64,000 nt of DNA, from assembly GCA_022822745.1 (NCBI GenBank), contig JAJEAO010000032.1:1-64000 (forward strand), read 5' to 3'. A model generated the notes under the pieces. The model did no database searches. It was not told the origin of the DNA and saw nothing but the letters and a program-made list of their open reading frames with translations. Below are positions 8,800 through 16,782 of this stretch, piece after piece; position 1 is the first letter of the stretch; every line of letters begins with the position of its first letter. This stretch comes from Acidobacteriota bacterium (GTDB lineage: Bacteria; Acidobacteriota; Vicinamibacteria; Marinacidobacterales; Marinacidobacteraceae). Position numbers and translations under genes: made by a program.

Positions 8800-9972
8800 T
8801 CAGAATGGAGCAGCGCCGAGATCACTCCCCAACAACTCGGGCGGAACCGATTCGTCCGGTGGCGTCACCCGGTGCACCCTGAGCCCTTTCCACCCCGCCG
8901 CTCGCATTCCTCTTTGATCTCCGTCCCCGATCGCCACTCCCACCTTCCGCTTCGGCCACGCCAGCTCCGGCTCCGCCACCCGTCGCCCTGCGTTGTTCGT
9001 GACTTCCCAGCCGAGCTCCGGGATTTCTGCCCGCGCAGACGCCAAGCGAGCCACCGCTCCACCCGCCCCGGGATCCACGAGGCGCTCCACATCTCCCCAC
9101 GACAAGTTGTCCAGTAACCCCTGTCGTTTCCGGCGCCGCTGAATCTTTTTGTAGTCCCCCGGATTCACCTTCATATGGCCGTGGTCCGGTTCCCGCTTGT
9201 GACAGAGGAGACAAACCGCCTTCAGGTTCGACTCGGAATTGTCGTTCTTCACCCCATTCCTGTGGTGAACCTGGAGCAGCTGCTGCTCGTCGTCAAGCGA
9301 CACGCCGCACTCCTCACACTTCCAGGACTTCGACTCCCTGTAGCTCCGGGACACCTGAACCCAGTCCTCCGCATACCCCTCCGGCGCTCCTGCCCATCGA
9401 GTGGGCATTCTCGGGAAGAACGTGCTGTAGCCGTCGTAGAATTCAATCAGGGAGAAGCCTTGCCAGACAGGCCCGCTCCCGCCAGTGTAGCCCTTGTAAC
9501 GCAGGAACTTGAGGCAGTTCTTGCACACCATCAGCCCGGCTTCACCCCGCACGATCTTTCCCATCTCATCCTGGCCCGAGACCGGAAACTCTGGTCCTGT
9601 TCGAGTTGTGATGACATAGCGCTCGTAGCGGCCTCGCTTTTCCATTTCCTTCAGGGTCCTGCACCACGCCACATGAATCCTCTTTCCACGCTCTCCGTTC
9701 CGAAGAGCAGCTCCAACCCGCCAACCGTGGTCCGGAATATACAACACGACCTGCCTGCCTTCATATTCCAAGACACCGTTGGGATGCCCGACCTCTCTCA
9801 GACCGATTTCCTTACCTTCCTTCAGCTCCTCGTCAATGGGCTCCCACGCTGGCGGATTCCACGGGCCTCGCCCGCCAGCCGCTATCGGATCGACTACGAT
9901 GCGTTCCGCGCCCATCAGCCGTACCGCCGAACGCAGTCCCGACAGATCTACTATCAGACGGATCCGCTTCAT
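8800..9972 (-). CDS. zorE: ZorE-like HNH endonuclease of a Zorya type II system
   Basis: 390 residues from ATG 9972 (MKRIRLIVDLSGLRSAVRLM), two bases after the zorB stop; the frame is open further upstream inside zorB but only as overlap. The C-terminal half carries a zinc-knuckle HNH nuclease: CEECGVSLDDEQ, then LLQVHHRNGVKNDNSESNL and CLLCHKREPDHGH, providing two CxxC pairs and the catalytic His plus Asn/His. In type II Zorya an HNH protein (ZorE) is the effector, thought to nick or degrade invading DNA when the ZorAB membrane complex senses phage. N-terminal part (about 1-230) matches nothing I can name and may be the DNA- or complex-binding part. The assignment rests on the HNH motif plus its position directly after zorA-zorB. 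Confidence 0.78.
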   Translation of the reverse strand: MKRIRLIVDLSGLRSAVRLMGAERIVVDPIAAGGRGPWNPPAWEPIDEELKEGKEIGLREVGHPNGVLEYEGRQVVLYIPDHGWRVGAALRNGERGKRIHVAWCRTLKEMEKRGRYERYVITTRTGPEFPVSGQDEMGKIVRGEAGLMVCKNCLKFLRYKGYTGGSGPVWQGFSLIEFYDGYSTFFPRMPTRWAGAPEGYAEDWVQVSRSYRESKSWKCEECGVSLDDEQQLLQVHHRNGVKNDNSESNLKAVCLLCHKREPDHGHMKVNPGDYKKIQRRRKRQGLLDNLSWGDVERLVDPGAGGAVARLASARAEIPELGWEVTNNAGRRVAEPELAWPKRKVGVAIGDGDQRGMRAAGWKGLRVHRVTPPDESVPPELLGSDLGAAPF

Positions 9973-9974
9973 CC

Positions 9975-10742
9975 CTATTCCCCACCAGAGGCCACAGGAT
10001 CCCCCTCGACCACTCCCCGAAGCACGTCCTCTAGGTTCGTGGCGACGCGAAAGAGAACGCGACGGGACGCATCCCGATCCTCGCTTCCACCGCGAACAAC
10101 TAACTGTGACGACGAGAATCCCACGGCGCGCACCCTCTCCCTCACCCATGCGCGGTTCCTATCAGATGTAACCACTTCCTGTTGCACATACTCCAATACT
10201 GATCGAGTTCGATCCTGCGAAAGACCCATGTTTCGAAAGTAGGCACGCTCCACTGTCTCACCCTCCCAGACACTGGACGTATGTCCCTCGATCCTCACCT
10301 CCTTCACCCTCCGTCCTTCATCCCCCTGTTCCCACTCCTGGAGAACGACAAGATACGCCGGGAAAAACCGATTCAGCGTACTCTTGAACTCCGGAGTGAG
10401 CTCAGATGAGCCTGACTCGAACCGCCCTTCGCCCCCGGGAAACCGAACCGTAAGACAGTTCAGGCCGTGGTCGGACCTCCCGTCTACACCTTCGACGTCG
10501 CCAATGACGAAGTGCGTCCCGAGCTCGTCTTCCAGCTCACTCAGTTGGTTTCGCAGGTCATCACACAGCTCACGTTCTGCGCTCATCGGTGCCTCCACTC
10601 GATTCTGGAGATTCATCATGAAGGCGACGGAAATCAGAAGAAACACCATCATGAGACCAGCCATCAGATCGGACACGCTGAGCCAATGCTCTCCGCCGTC
10701 TCCTCGGCGTCGGGCGCCGAAGAGCCCCTTGAGGCCACTCAA
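9975..10742 (-). CDS. zorB: ZorB: MotB/OmpA-like membrane subunit of Zorya
   Basis: 255 residues. A short cytoplasmic N-terminus leads to one transmembrane helix beginning LSVSDLMAGLMMVFLLISVA, with an acidic D25 at the position of the proton-carrying Asp of MotB-type stator subunits. The periplasmic part is an OmpA-like peptidoglycan-binding domain: GRFESGSSELTPEFKSTL near 110, VRIEGHTSSVW near 155 and the NMGLSQDRTRSVLEYV helix. Zorya ZorB has exactly this layout. Its start overlaps the zorA stop as ATGA. Lack of flagellar, Exb or Tol genes nearby argues against MotB, ExbD or TolR. Confidence 0.88.
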   Translation of the reverse strand: MSGLKGLFGARRRGDGGEHWLSVSDLMAGLMMVFLLISVAFMMNLQNRVEAPMSAERELCDDLRNQLSELEDELGTHFVIGDVEGVDGRSDHGLNCLTVRFPGGEGRFESGSSELTPEFKSTLNRFFPAYLVVLQEWEQGDEGRRVKEVRIEGHTSSVWEGETVERAYFRNMGLSQDRTRSVLEYVQQEVVTSDRNRAWVRERVRAVGFSSSQLVVRGGSEDRDASRRVLFRVATNLEDVLRGVVEGDPVASGGE

Positions 10743-12541
10743 AACCGGTGCCCGCGGTCCTCGAGGCTGCGCAGGGCTGCCGCGGTCCGCGTCGAGAGTT
10801 TCCCGTACTCATTCGCGAAGCGCGTGGCTATCTGCCCCAACGCCGTTGCCATCTCGTTCATGACTCCCTCGATCTCCTTCATCATCATTTGATTCATGCC
10901 GCGTTGCTGCTGTTCGATCGCGGTCCGAGTCTTCTTGACCATGTCCGTCATCTCCTTGGAGAACGCGGCGACCGTCGCCCGAGCTGCCCGGCTCTGTGAC
11001 TGAGTCGCATCCCTCATCATCGCCTCCAGGTTGCTCCGCATCTGCTTGGCGCTCTCGCCGAGCTGGCGGTTCATTTCACCCGACTCGCGAACGATTCGCT
11101 CGCCGGCCGCCTGGAATGCCGAGACGATCTCCGTCGATCGCTTACGCTGCTCTGCGAGCGCCTGCTCCATGTTCCTCAGGTGCGCATCCGACGCCTTGCG
11201 AGCCTCCGCGGCATCCTCTCGGAGCCCGTCCGCCGACTCCGCGATCGTTCGCAGCATCTCCCCAGTCTTGGCCTGGTGTTCCCGCTGGGCTATAGCCATG
11301 ACATCCTGCGCTGAACGCAACCCCGACGCCATGGCCTGCTGGACCCCATCGACCTGAGCCATCAACTCCTCATGGCGCTGCCCGGCCTGCGCCACCAGAT
11401 CGCTGTGGCTCGAAGTGACCTGATCCATGGACTCGTGCACTGATGCGATGATCCGATCAATACTGGCCTGTGTCTGTGGCACGGCCTCCACTGCTTGGTC
11501 ACGCATCTTGACGAAGGCTGCCAGATGTCGCTCGAGCTCGGCGACATGTTGGTTTGCTGTCTCAATGAGCGTACGGAGCTGACGCATGGTCGAAGGGATC
11601 GCTGCGCTCGATTCTTCGATCGAACGCATGGATGTCTCGACATTCCCGATGGACCGAACCGACTCCTCGTAGAGAGCATGGAGTCGCTCCAACTGGATTC
11701 GATAGCGGTCCTGCCATTCGACCAGCTTCTTCACCGACGCGTCCAGCGCCTTGAAGTTGTCGCCAAACTGTTCCGTCAACTTCTCGTTGAACTCGACGAT
11801 GACCTGCTTCAGCGCCTCGATCACCTGCTCCGTCGCCGATCGCGCCAAGAGTTCACTGAACTCAGTCAGACGCTTCCAGAGTTCGCGGGAGAAGTCACGG
11901 TGCTGATCCGCCAAGTCAGTCCGCAACAACTTGAGTTGACCAGCGAGGCTAGACTCTTCCGTTCCCGCAATCGCATCGCGAGTATCCTGGAGAAGCGCTG
12001 TACTCTGTCCGAGAAACCGTAACGACTCCCGGCGATGATCCCCCAGATCAGTGCGCATGAGCTTGAGCTGGCCCGCGAGACTGGACTCCTCCGTTCCCGC
12101 GATCGCGTCCCGACTCTGTCGCAGTAGGTCCGTGTGCTTCTGAAGAACCGTGAGGATGTCCTGTGGCCCCACGTCGGCGGCAGCGGTTTCTTCGGACCGG
12201 GCTCTGAGCTGCAGTCTCAGCCTCAGAACTAGACCGAGACTCATACCGACCAGACTCGTCAGAAACGCGGTTGTCAGACCGGCAAGCAAGTCCGTGACAC
12301 TCGTCTGGAGTTTGTCGGGGTCAGCTTGGAAATTTACGAGACCGATCGCGATTCCGACGAAAGTCCCAAGCACGCCCGCCGTCGTGAGCAAAGTAGGCGC
12401 GTGCGCAGTAGCGCCTTCCCACTTTCTCTGCCGGTTGGCCCACCAGGCCACGGCGAAGGCGACACAAAGCACCCACAGGAAGAACTCCGTGGCGGAGTCC
12501 GCGGTGACGCCGCTCAGAAAGCGTTCAAGGACGTTTCGCAT
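10739..12541 (-). CDS. zorA: ZorA: MotA-like stator subunit with long coiled-coil tail
   Basis: 600 residues. Three hydrophobic helices occupy the first 110 residues (about 20-37, 48-71 and 85-108), the latter two as a MotA/TolQ/ExbB-like pair (LLTTAGVLGTFVGIAIGLVN and LAGLTTAFLTSLVGMSLGLV). The remaining 490 residues form an almost uninterrupted Ala/Glu/Gln/Arg-rich coiled coil reaching into the cytoplasm. This short membrane part plus very long tail is the hallmark of ZorA rather than MotA or TolQ. In Zorya, ZorA and ZorB form an ion-driven rotary complex and the tail transmits the signal to the effector. Residues 143-171 and 187-215 are near-identical copies (AIAGTEESSLAGQLKL in both), an internal duplication with a 44-residue period. 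ATG 12541; stop overlaps zorB. Confidence 0.88.
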   Translation of the reverse strand: MRNVLERFLSGVTADSATEFFLWVLCVAFAVAWWANRQRKWEGATAHAPTLLTTAGVLGTFVGIAIGLVNFQADPDKLQTSVTDLLAGLTTAFLTSLVGMSLGLVLRLRLQLRARSEETAAADVGPQDILTVLQKHTDLLRQSRDAIAGTEESSLAGQLKLMRTDLGDHRRESLRFLGQSTALLQDTRDAIAGTEESSLAGQLKLLRTDLADQHRDFSRELWKRLTEFSELLARSATEQVIEALKQVIVEFNEKLTEQFGDNFKALDASVKKLVEWQDRYRIQLERLHALYEESVRSIGNVETSMRSIEESSAAIPSTMRQLRTLIETANQHVAELERHLAAFVKMRDQAVEAVPQTQASIDRIIASVHESMDQVTSSHSDLVAQAGQRHEELMAQVDGVQQAMASGLRSAQDVMAIAQREHQAKTGEMLRTIAESADGLREDAAEARKASDAHLRNMEQALAEQRKRSTEIVSAFQAAGERIVRESGEMNRQLGESAKQMRSNLEAMMRDATQSQSRAARATVAAFSKEMTDMVKKTRTAIEQQQRGMNQMMMKEIEGVMNEMATALGQIATRFANEYGKLSTRTAAALRSLEDRGHRF

Positions 12542-12843
12542 GAGGTGGAACCAGGAGCGTGGACGACGCCGACAATGCTCTTACGCCGTGGTACTTATCG
12601 CTGTAGCGGGGAGTGGTCCGGGATCACAGCGGCTTGCGGCCCCGTCGCGAGTGATCCCCGAGAGGGCGCGGACAGGAGCGGGCGAGCGGAGTGCACAATG
12701 AAAGCGGGGGAGTATAACGGACGGGGCGAAGGGCGATTGCATCTGTCTGCGAGGGGCCGCCAACGGGCATGGAGTGTCCGGGAAGACCCGGTCCTCCTGT
12801 GGGACAGGGCCCACCCGAGGACACAGACAAGAGTGCCGGGAAT
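12542..12843. other. Upstream region of the Zorya operon
   Basis: About 300 bp ahead of zorA on the minus strand that should hold its promoter. I see no gene and no strong sigma-70 promoter. It merges into a copy of the intergenic repeat at 12844. An AT-richer patch (TACTTATCGCTGTAG, 12591-12605) about 55 bp upstream of the zorA start is the best place to look for a -10 element. Confidence 0.4.
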
Positions 12844-12878
12844 GGCCGCTACCGCGAAGACCGGCCCGGCGCGCCGGC
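12844..12878. repeat. Intergenic repeat, GGCCGCTACCGCG module, copy 1
   Basis: 35 bp that recur at 50501-50535 and 58255-58289 with only one or two differences. It begins GGCCGCTACCGCG and ends in GGCCCGGCGCGCCGGC, which contains a perfect 12-bp palindrome (CCGGCGCGCCGG). It lies in the spacer between zorA and the AAA ATPase gene. Confidence 0.75.
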
Positions 12879-12915
12879 AGGGGAGCGTGGACGGGGCTGC
12901 CGGTGGCTGAACGTG

Positions 12916-12931
12916 CCGGGCAGGAGCCCGG
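12916..12931 (-). terminator. GC-rich hairpin after the AAA ATPase gene
   Basis: Perfect 6-bp stem CCGGGC/GCCCGG with AGGA loop, 23 bp after the stop of the minus-strand AAA gene. No T tract follows, so intrinsic termination is only possible, not shown. Confidence 0.35.
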
Positions 12932-12953
12932 AACGTCGGCAAAGGGGGGTGGG

Positions 12954-14138
12954 TCAGGTGAGGCGGAGGGACTCCGGGCGGGTGAGGGTCCAATCCCGGC
13001 GGATGGGGGCGGGTCGTTCCGGGGCGGCAAGCGATACAACCTGACCGGGCTGCCAGTTCGGGTCGCGGATTCGGTCGAGGGGGGCGAGACGGTCGTGGCG
13101 CGGCGCGCCGAGTTTCACTTCGACCGGCCAGACGCGACCCGCGTGCTCGACGAGGAAAGCGATCTCCTGCCCGTCGCGGGTCCGCCAGAAGTGGATCTCC
13201 ACTTCGAGCGCGCGGTGGCGAAAGCGGCGGAGGATGTTCGAGAACACGTGCGTTTCGAAGAGGGCGCCTCCCATCGGGCCGAGCCGCGCCTGCTCTGCGC
13301 TCCGCCAGCCTCCGAGCCACGCCGCGAGCCCGGCGTCCAGGAAGTAGAGCTTCGGACTCTTCGTCATCCGCCGGGTCCGGTTCGTGAACCAGGGTCTGAC
13401 CAGCCGGAGGAGGAAGCTGTCCTCGAGGAGGCTGAGCCAGCTCTTCACTGTGGTTGGCGAGACTCCGGCATCCCGCGCCAGATCCTGGAAGTTCACGAGC
13501 TGCCCGGTCCGCAGCGCCGCGAGGCGCACGAAGGTCTCGAACGCGCGGCGGCGACCGATCCGCAGCAGTTCGCGCACATCCCGTTCGATGTACGTCTGGA
13601 TCCAGGACGAGATGTAGAGATCGCGGGCAGGCCCCTCACGACTCCCGGCGAGGCGTGGGAATCCGGTCTCGAGGATCCGCCGGAAGTGCAGGCTCGGAGA
13701 TTCGCCACCGAGTCGTTTCTCCTCGTCCGAGAGCCCGAAGAGATTCAGGATCGCCACCCGTCCGGCGAGCGTCTCGCTGACCCCCTGCATGACCCGGAAG
13801 TTCTGTGAGCCGCTCAGTCGAATATCTCCCGGACGCAGATCGCCTCGGTCCACCAGGCGCTTGATGGGGCTCAGAAGCTGCGGCGCGTACTGGATCTCGT
13901 CCACCACGAACGGCGGATCGAGGTCGCGCAGGAAGAGATTCGGATCCCGGTTCGCCCGCTCCCGCACTTCGAGGTCGTCGAGGTCCACCCAGGCATGCCC
14001 CGGCGAGCAACGACGCAGCAGCGAGGACTTGCCCACTTGTCGCGGACCGAGGAGAAGCCAGACCGGGAAGAGACGGAGCTGCTCCGCCGGACCCTGGAGC
14101 AGCGGCTCGAAGGTGCGAGGGATCCAGCCCGGCGGCAT
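12954..14138 (-). CDS. AAA ATPase with DUF4143-type C-terminus
   Basis: 394 residues. An N-terminal P-loop (LLLGPRQVGKSSLLRR, Walker A near residue 30) and Walker B (PPFVVDEIQYAPQLL near 78), with sensor-like RLSGSQNFRVM, form an AAA_14-type ATPase. The second half has a winged-helix segment (NFQDLARDAGVSPTTVKSWL near 216) and a DUF4143 region ending in a nuclease-like fold (EIHFWRTRDGQEIAFLVE ... VEVKLG, near 316-340). The pattern D/E-x-E...E-V-K resembles a PD-(D/E)xK core. Such proteins are common, often multi-copy, and frequently lie in accessory regions; proposed roles include defence and toxin-like functions, none proven. The region sits next to Zorya, on the same strand, but separated by 0.4 kb, so it need not belong to that operon. 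Confidence 0.82.
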   Translation of the reverse strand: MPPGWIPRTFEPLLQGPAEQLRLFPVWLLLGPRQVGKSSLLRRCSPGHAWVDLDDLEVRERANRDPNLFLRDLDPPFVVDEIQYAPQLLSPIKRLVDRGDLRPGDIRLSGSQNFRVMQGVSETLAGRVAILNLFGLSDEEKRLGGESPSLHFRRILETGFPRLAGSREGPARDLYISSWIQTYIERDVRELLRIGRRRAFETFVRLAALRTGQLVNFQDLARDAGVSPTTVKSWLSLLEDSFLLRLVRPWFTNRTRRMTKSPKLYFLDAGLAAWLGGWRSAEQARLGPMGGALFETHVFSNILRRFRHRALEVEIHFWRTRDGQEIAFLVEHAGRVWPVEVKLGAPRHDRLAPLDRIRDPNWQPGQVVSLAAPERPAPIRRDWTLTRPESLRLT

Positions 14139-14224
14139 ATCCTCATTCTACTGGGGATCTGCCGCTCACGATGGGCGCGAAGGCCGAGCAGCCATCAGAC
14201 GCCGGGGGAACCCGGCGCCGGGAC

Positions 14225-14866
14225 TTACGGCTCGGGGTCGGGCTCTTCTTCCCCGGTCTGGCCCGCCTCTTCCTGCTCGCGTCTTTCGAGCTCGGCCGCA
14301 TCCTCGTAGATCGGCTCGTCCTCGTCCGGTTCGAGGTACTTGTCCACGCCCGGCGCGCCGAGCCTGCGCAGCGCCATCGTGCGGCCCCGCGAGACCCAGC
14401 TCGAGGCGCCCACCCGAACGAACACCTCGACCTCGACATCCTCCCACAGCGGGTTCTGGAACATCCGCTCCGGGGTCCCCTGCGAGAGGTAGTTCGAGTC
14501 GGAGCGGAGGATGTGCTCCGCGCTCGCCTCGGCGGGGGCGAGCGCCTCCTCGTGCACCGAATGGAGATAGCCGGTGCCCCACGCCTCCTCCGGAGCGGAC
14601 TCGCGCCGGAAGACGCTCATGACCTGGACGTACTGGACCGGCTCGTCGCTGCCGTTCCGGAGCCGGAAACGGACCGAGGGGTAGATGTAGTTGTTCCCCT
14701 CCGAGTCCTGGCCGCGGACGGCCCAGTAGGCGACGAGATCGGAGAGCTCCATGCGACCCGCGGTCACGTTGGCGTCCTGGTCGGTGCACCCGGCGGCTCC
14801 GGCCGCGAGCGCGCCGGCGATCACCAGGAGGAGACGCCGCGCGAGGGGCGCACCGTGGAAGCGCAT
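14225..14866 (-). CDS. Lipoprotein of unknown function
   Basis: 213 residues from ATG 14866. Signal peptide with lipobox LAAGAAGC (Cys near residue 27), so a probable periplasmic or outer-membrane lipoprotein. The mature part is a beta-rich domain (YWAVRGQDSEGNNYIYPSVR, then VRFRLRNGSDEPVQYVQVMS) ending in an acidic tail of Glu/Asp/Pro. The frame stays open far upstream across the ABC ATPase gene, but that extension is antisense. It is divergent from the ABC exporter operon with a 126-bp spacer that presumably holds both promoters. I do not recognise the family. Confidence 0.75.
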   Translation of the reverse strand: MRFHGAPLARRLLLVIAGALAAGAAGCTDQDANVTAGRMELSDLVAYWAVRGQDSEGNNYIYPSVRFRLRNGSDEPVQYVQVMSVFRRESAPEEAWGTGYLHSVHEEALAPAEASAEHILRSDSNYLSQGTPERMFQNPLWEDVEVEVFVRVGASSWVSRGRTMALRRLGAPGVDKYLEPDEDEPIYEDAAELERREQEEAGQTGEEEPDPEP

Positions 14867-14992
14867 GAACAGGATCGGTTCGGAGTATAAATTGCCGCGC
14901 CCGCCGGTCCGGGGCCCGCTCCGGGACCGGCGACGGCCTTCGCCGCCCCCTCGCACCAGGACGACAGCCCGACTCTCCCTCTCGATTTCGCC

Positions 14993-16015
14993 GTGGACCC
15001 CGTCATCGTCGTGGACCGGGTCTCCCGGCGCTACGGGACGACGCTCGCCGTCCGCGATCTGAGCTTCACCGTCCCGCGCGGGCAGGTGCTCGGCTTCCTC
15101 GGTCCGAACGGAGCCGGGAAGACGACCACGATGCGGATGCTGACCGGCTTCATGCCGCCGAGCTCGGGACGGGTGCTGGTCGCGGGACACGACCTCGCCG
15201 AGGCGCCGGTCGAGGCGCGGCGGCAGATCGGCTATCTGCCGGAGAACCCGCCGCTCTACCCGGAGATGGACGTCCGCGGCTACCTGGAGTTCGCCGCTCG
15301 CCTCCGAGGCATCCCGCGTCCGCAGATGCGCGCGGCGGTGGATCGAGCCATCGAGCGGTGCGCGCTGGGCGAGGCGCGGGAGCGGATCGTGGGACGGCTC
15401 AGTCGGGGCTACCGGCAGCGGGTGGGGCTCGCGCAGGCGCTGGTCCACGACCCGGCGGTGCTCGTGCTCGACGAGCCCACCGCCGGGCTCGACCCGAAGC
15501 AGATCCACGAGACCCGTCGCCTGGTGCGGGATCTCGCGGGAGAGCGGACCGTCGTGCTCTCCACTCACATCCTCCCCGAGGTCGAGGTGACCTGCGACCG
15601 GGTCGTCATCATCAGCCGGGGACGCCTCCGCGCCGAGGACACGCCGGAGGCGCTAGCGGCCCGGGCCGGGGCGGCCCGAACCGTCGGAGCGATCGTGGAG
15701 ATCGAGGCGGCGCCGGGACGCGGAGCGGATGACTTCGGGGATCTCGTCGCGGCGCTCGGGACCGCGCCGGGCGCCGGCGGCGTGACCCCCGGCCCGGCGA
15801 CGCCGGAGGGATCCCGCGTGCTCCGGGTGGAGACGGAGGCGAGCGCGGAGGCGCGTTCCGCGCTCGCGCGCGTCGTCCTGGAGCGCGGATTCCTGCTGCT
15901 GGGACTGCGCCGCGCCGAAGCCAGCCTCGAGCAGGTGTTCCTCGAGCTCACGACCGAAGAGAGCGCCGAGCCGAACGCGGACGCCGCCGCCCCGCCACCC
16001 GAGGCTTCCCCGTGA
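14993..16015 (+). CDS. ABC exporter ATPase, GldA-like
   Basis: 340 residues from a GTG start. Walker A GPNGAGKTTTMRML at about 37-50, signature LSRGYRQRVGLAQAL near 136, Walker B VLVLDEPTAGLD near 157 and switch His in VVLSTHILPE. LSRGYRQR in place of LSGGQ is characteristic of the GldA/NatA/CcmA branch. The C-terminal 100 residues form the dimerisation and regulatory extension seen in this branch. It is the first gene of a four-gene operon; the stop overlaps the permease start (GTGA). With the next genes it forms a Gld-like transporter, which in Bacteroidota supports gliding and elsewhere is annotated simply as an ABC exporter of unknown cargo. Confidence 0.9.
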   Translation: MDPVIVVDRVSRRYGTTLAVRDLSFTVPRGQVLGFLGPNGAGKTTTMRMLTGFMPPSSGRVLVAGHDLAEAPVEARRQIGYLPENPPLYPEMDVRGYLEFAARLRGIPRPQMRAAVDRAIERCALGEARERIVGRLSRGYRQRVGLAQALVHDPAVLVLDEPTAGLDPKQIHETRRLVRDLAGERTVVLSTHILPEVEVTCDRVVIISRGRLRAEDTPEALAARAGAARTVGAIVEIEAAPGRGADDFGDLVAALGTAPGAGGVTPGPATPEGSRVLRVETEASAEARSALARVVLERGFLLLGLRRAEASLEQVFLELTTEESAEPNADAAAPPPEASP

Positions 16016-16782
16016 GCGCTGTCCTCACGATCGCCCGGCGCGACTTCGCCGCCGCGCTCGCCTCGCCGGTGGCCTTCGTCCTGTTCGGCGTGTTCGCCTT
16101 CCTGTTCGGCTACTTCTTCAGCGACTTCCTCGCCAACTTCGTCGAAGCCGGGATGCGCATGGCGCAGATGGGCGGGTTCTCGGGCGGCAACCTCCATGTG
16201 AACCACGACCTGATCCGGTGGCTGCTTGCGTCGGCCTCGATCCTGATCCTGTTCTTCGCCCCGCTGCTCTCCATGCGGGCGATCTCGGGGGAAATCCGCG
16301 GCGGCACGCTCGAGCTCCTCCTGACGGCGCCGGTCACCGACACCCAGATCGTGCTCGGGAAGTTCCTCGGCGCGTTCGCGCTCTACGCGGTCATGCTCGG
16401 GTTCACGCTGCTGCACCTCGTCGTGCTGTTCTGGTTCTCCCAGCCGGATGCGGGACCGGTGCTCGCGGCCTACCTGGGGCTCTTCCTCTTCGGAGGGGCG
16501 GTTCTCTCGCTGGGCCTCTTCTTCTCCAGCCTGTCGCCCAGCCAGATCGTCGCCGGGCTGCTCACCCTCGGCGTCCTCCTCGTCCTCTGGCTCATCGAGT
16601 TCGCCGACCAGGGCGGGGGCGGCGTCCGGGCCGCGCTCGCCTACTTCTCCGTCACCGGGCACATGTCGGACTTCGCCCGGGGCGTGATCACGACGCGGGA
16701 TCTCGTGTTCTACTTGAGCTTCACCGGGTTCTGGCTGTTCCTGACCCGCGAGTCGCTCCGGTCGCGAAGGTGGCGGGGATGA
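16012..16782 (+). CDS. ABC-2 type permease, GldF-like
   Basis: 256 residues, six hydrophobic helices, beginning VLTIARRDFAAALASPVAFV, the typical cytosolic elbow helix of ABC-2 permeases. The segment MRAISGEIRGGTLELLLTAP near residue 84 is the conserved coupling region of the GldF/NosY group. GTG start overlaps the upstream ATPase stop and the stop overlaps the next ATG (ATGA), so the three proteins are translationally coupled and probably form one complex. Confidence 0.88.
   Translation: MSAVLTIARRDFAAALASPVAFVLFGVFAFLFGYFFSDFLANFVEAGMRMAQMGGFSGGNLHVNHDLIRWLLASASILILFFAPLLSMRAISGEIRGGTLELLLTAPVTDTQIVLGKFLGAFALYAVMLGFTLLHLVVLFWFSQPDAGPVLAAYLGLFLFGGAVLSLGLFFSSLSPSQIVAGLLTLGVLLVLWLIEFADQGGGGVRAALAYFSVTGHMSDFARGVITTRDLVFYLSFTGFWLFLTRESLRSRRWRG

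Noticed and set aside
10739-12541. MotA, TolQ or ExbB stator protein
   Set aside because: No flagellar, tol or tonB genes nearby; the 490-residue coiled-coil tail and the following HNH nuclease fit ZorA instead.
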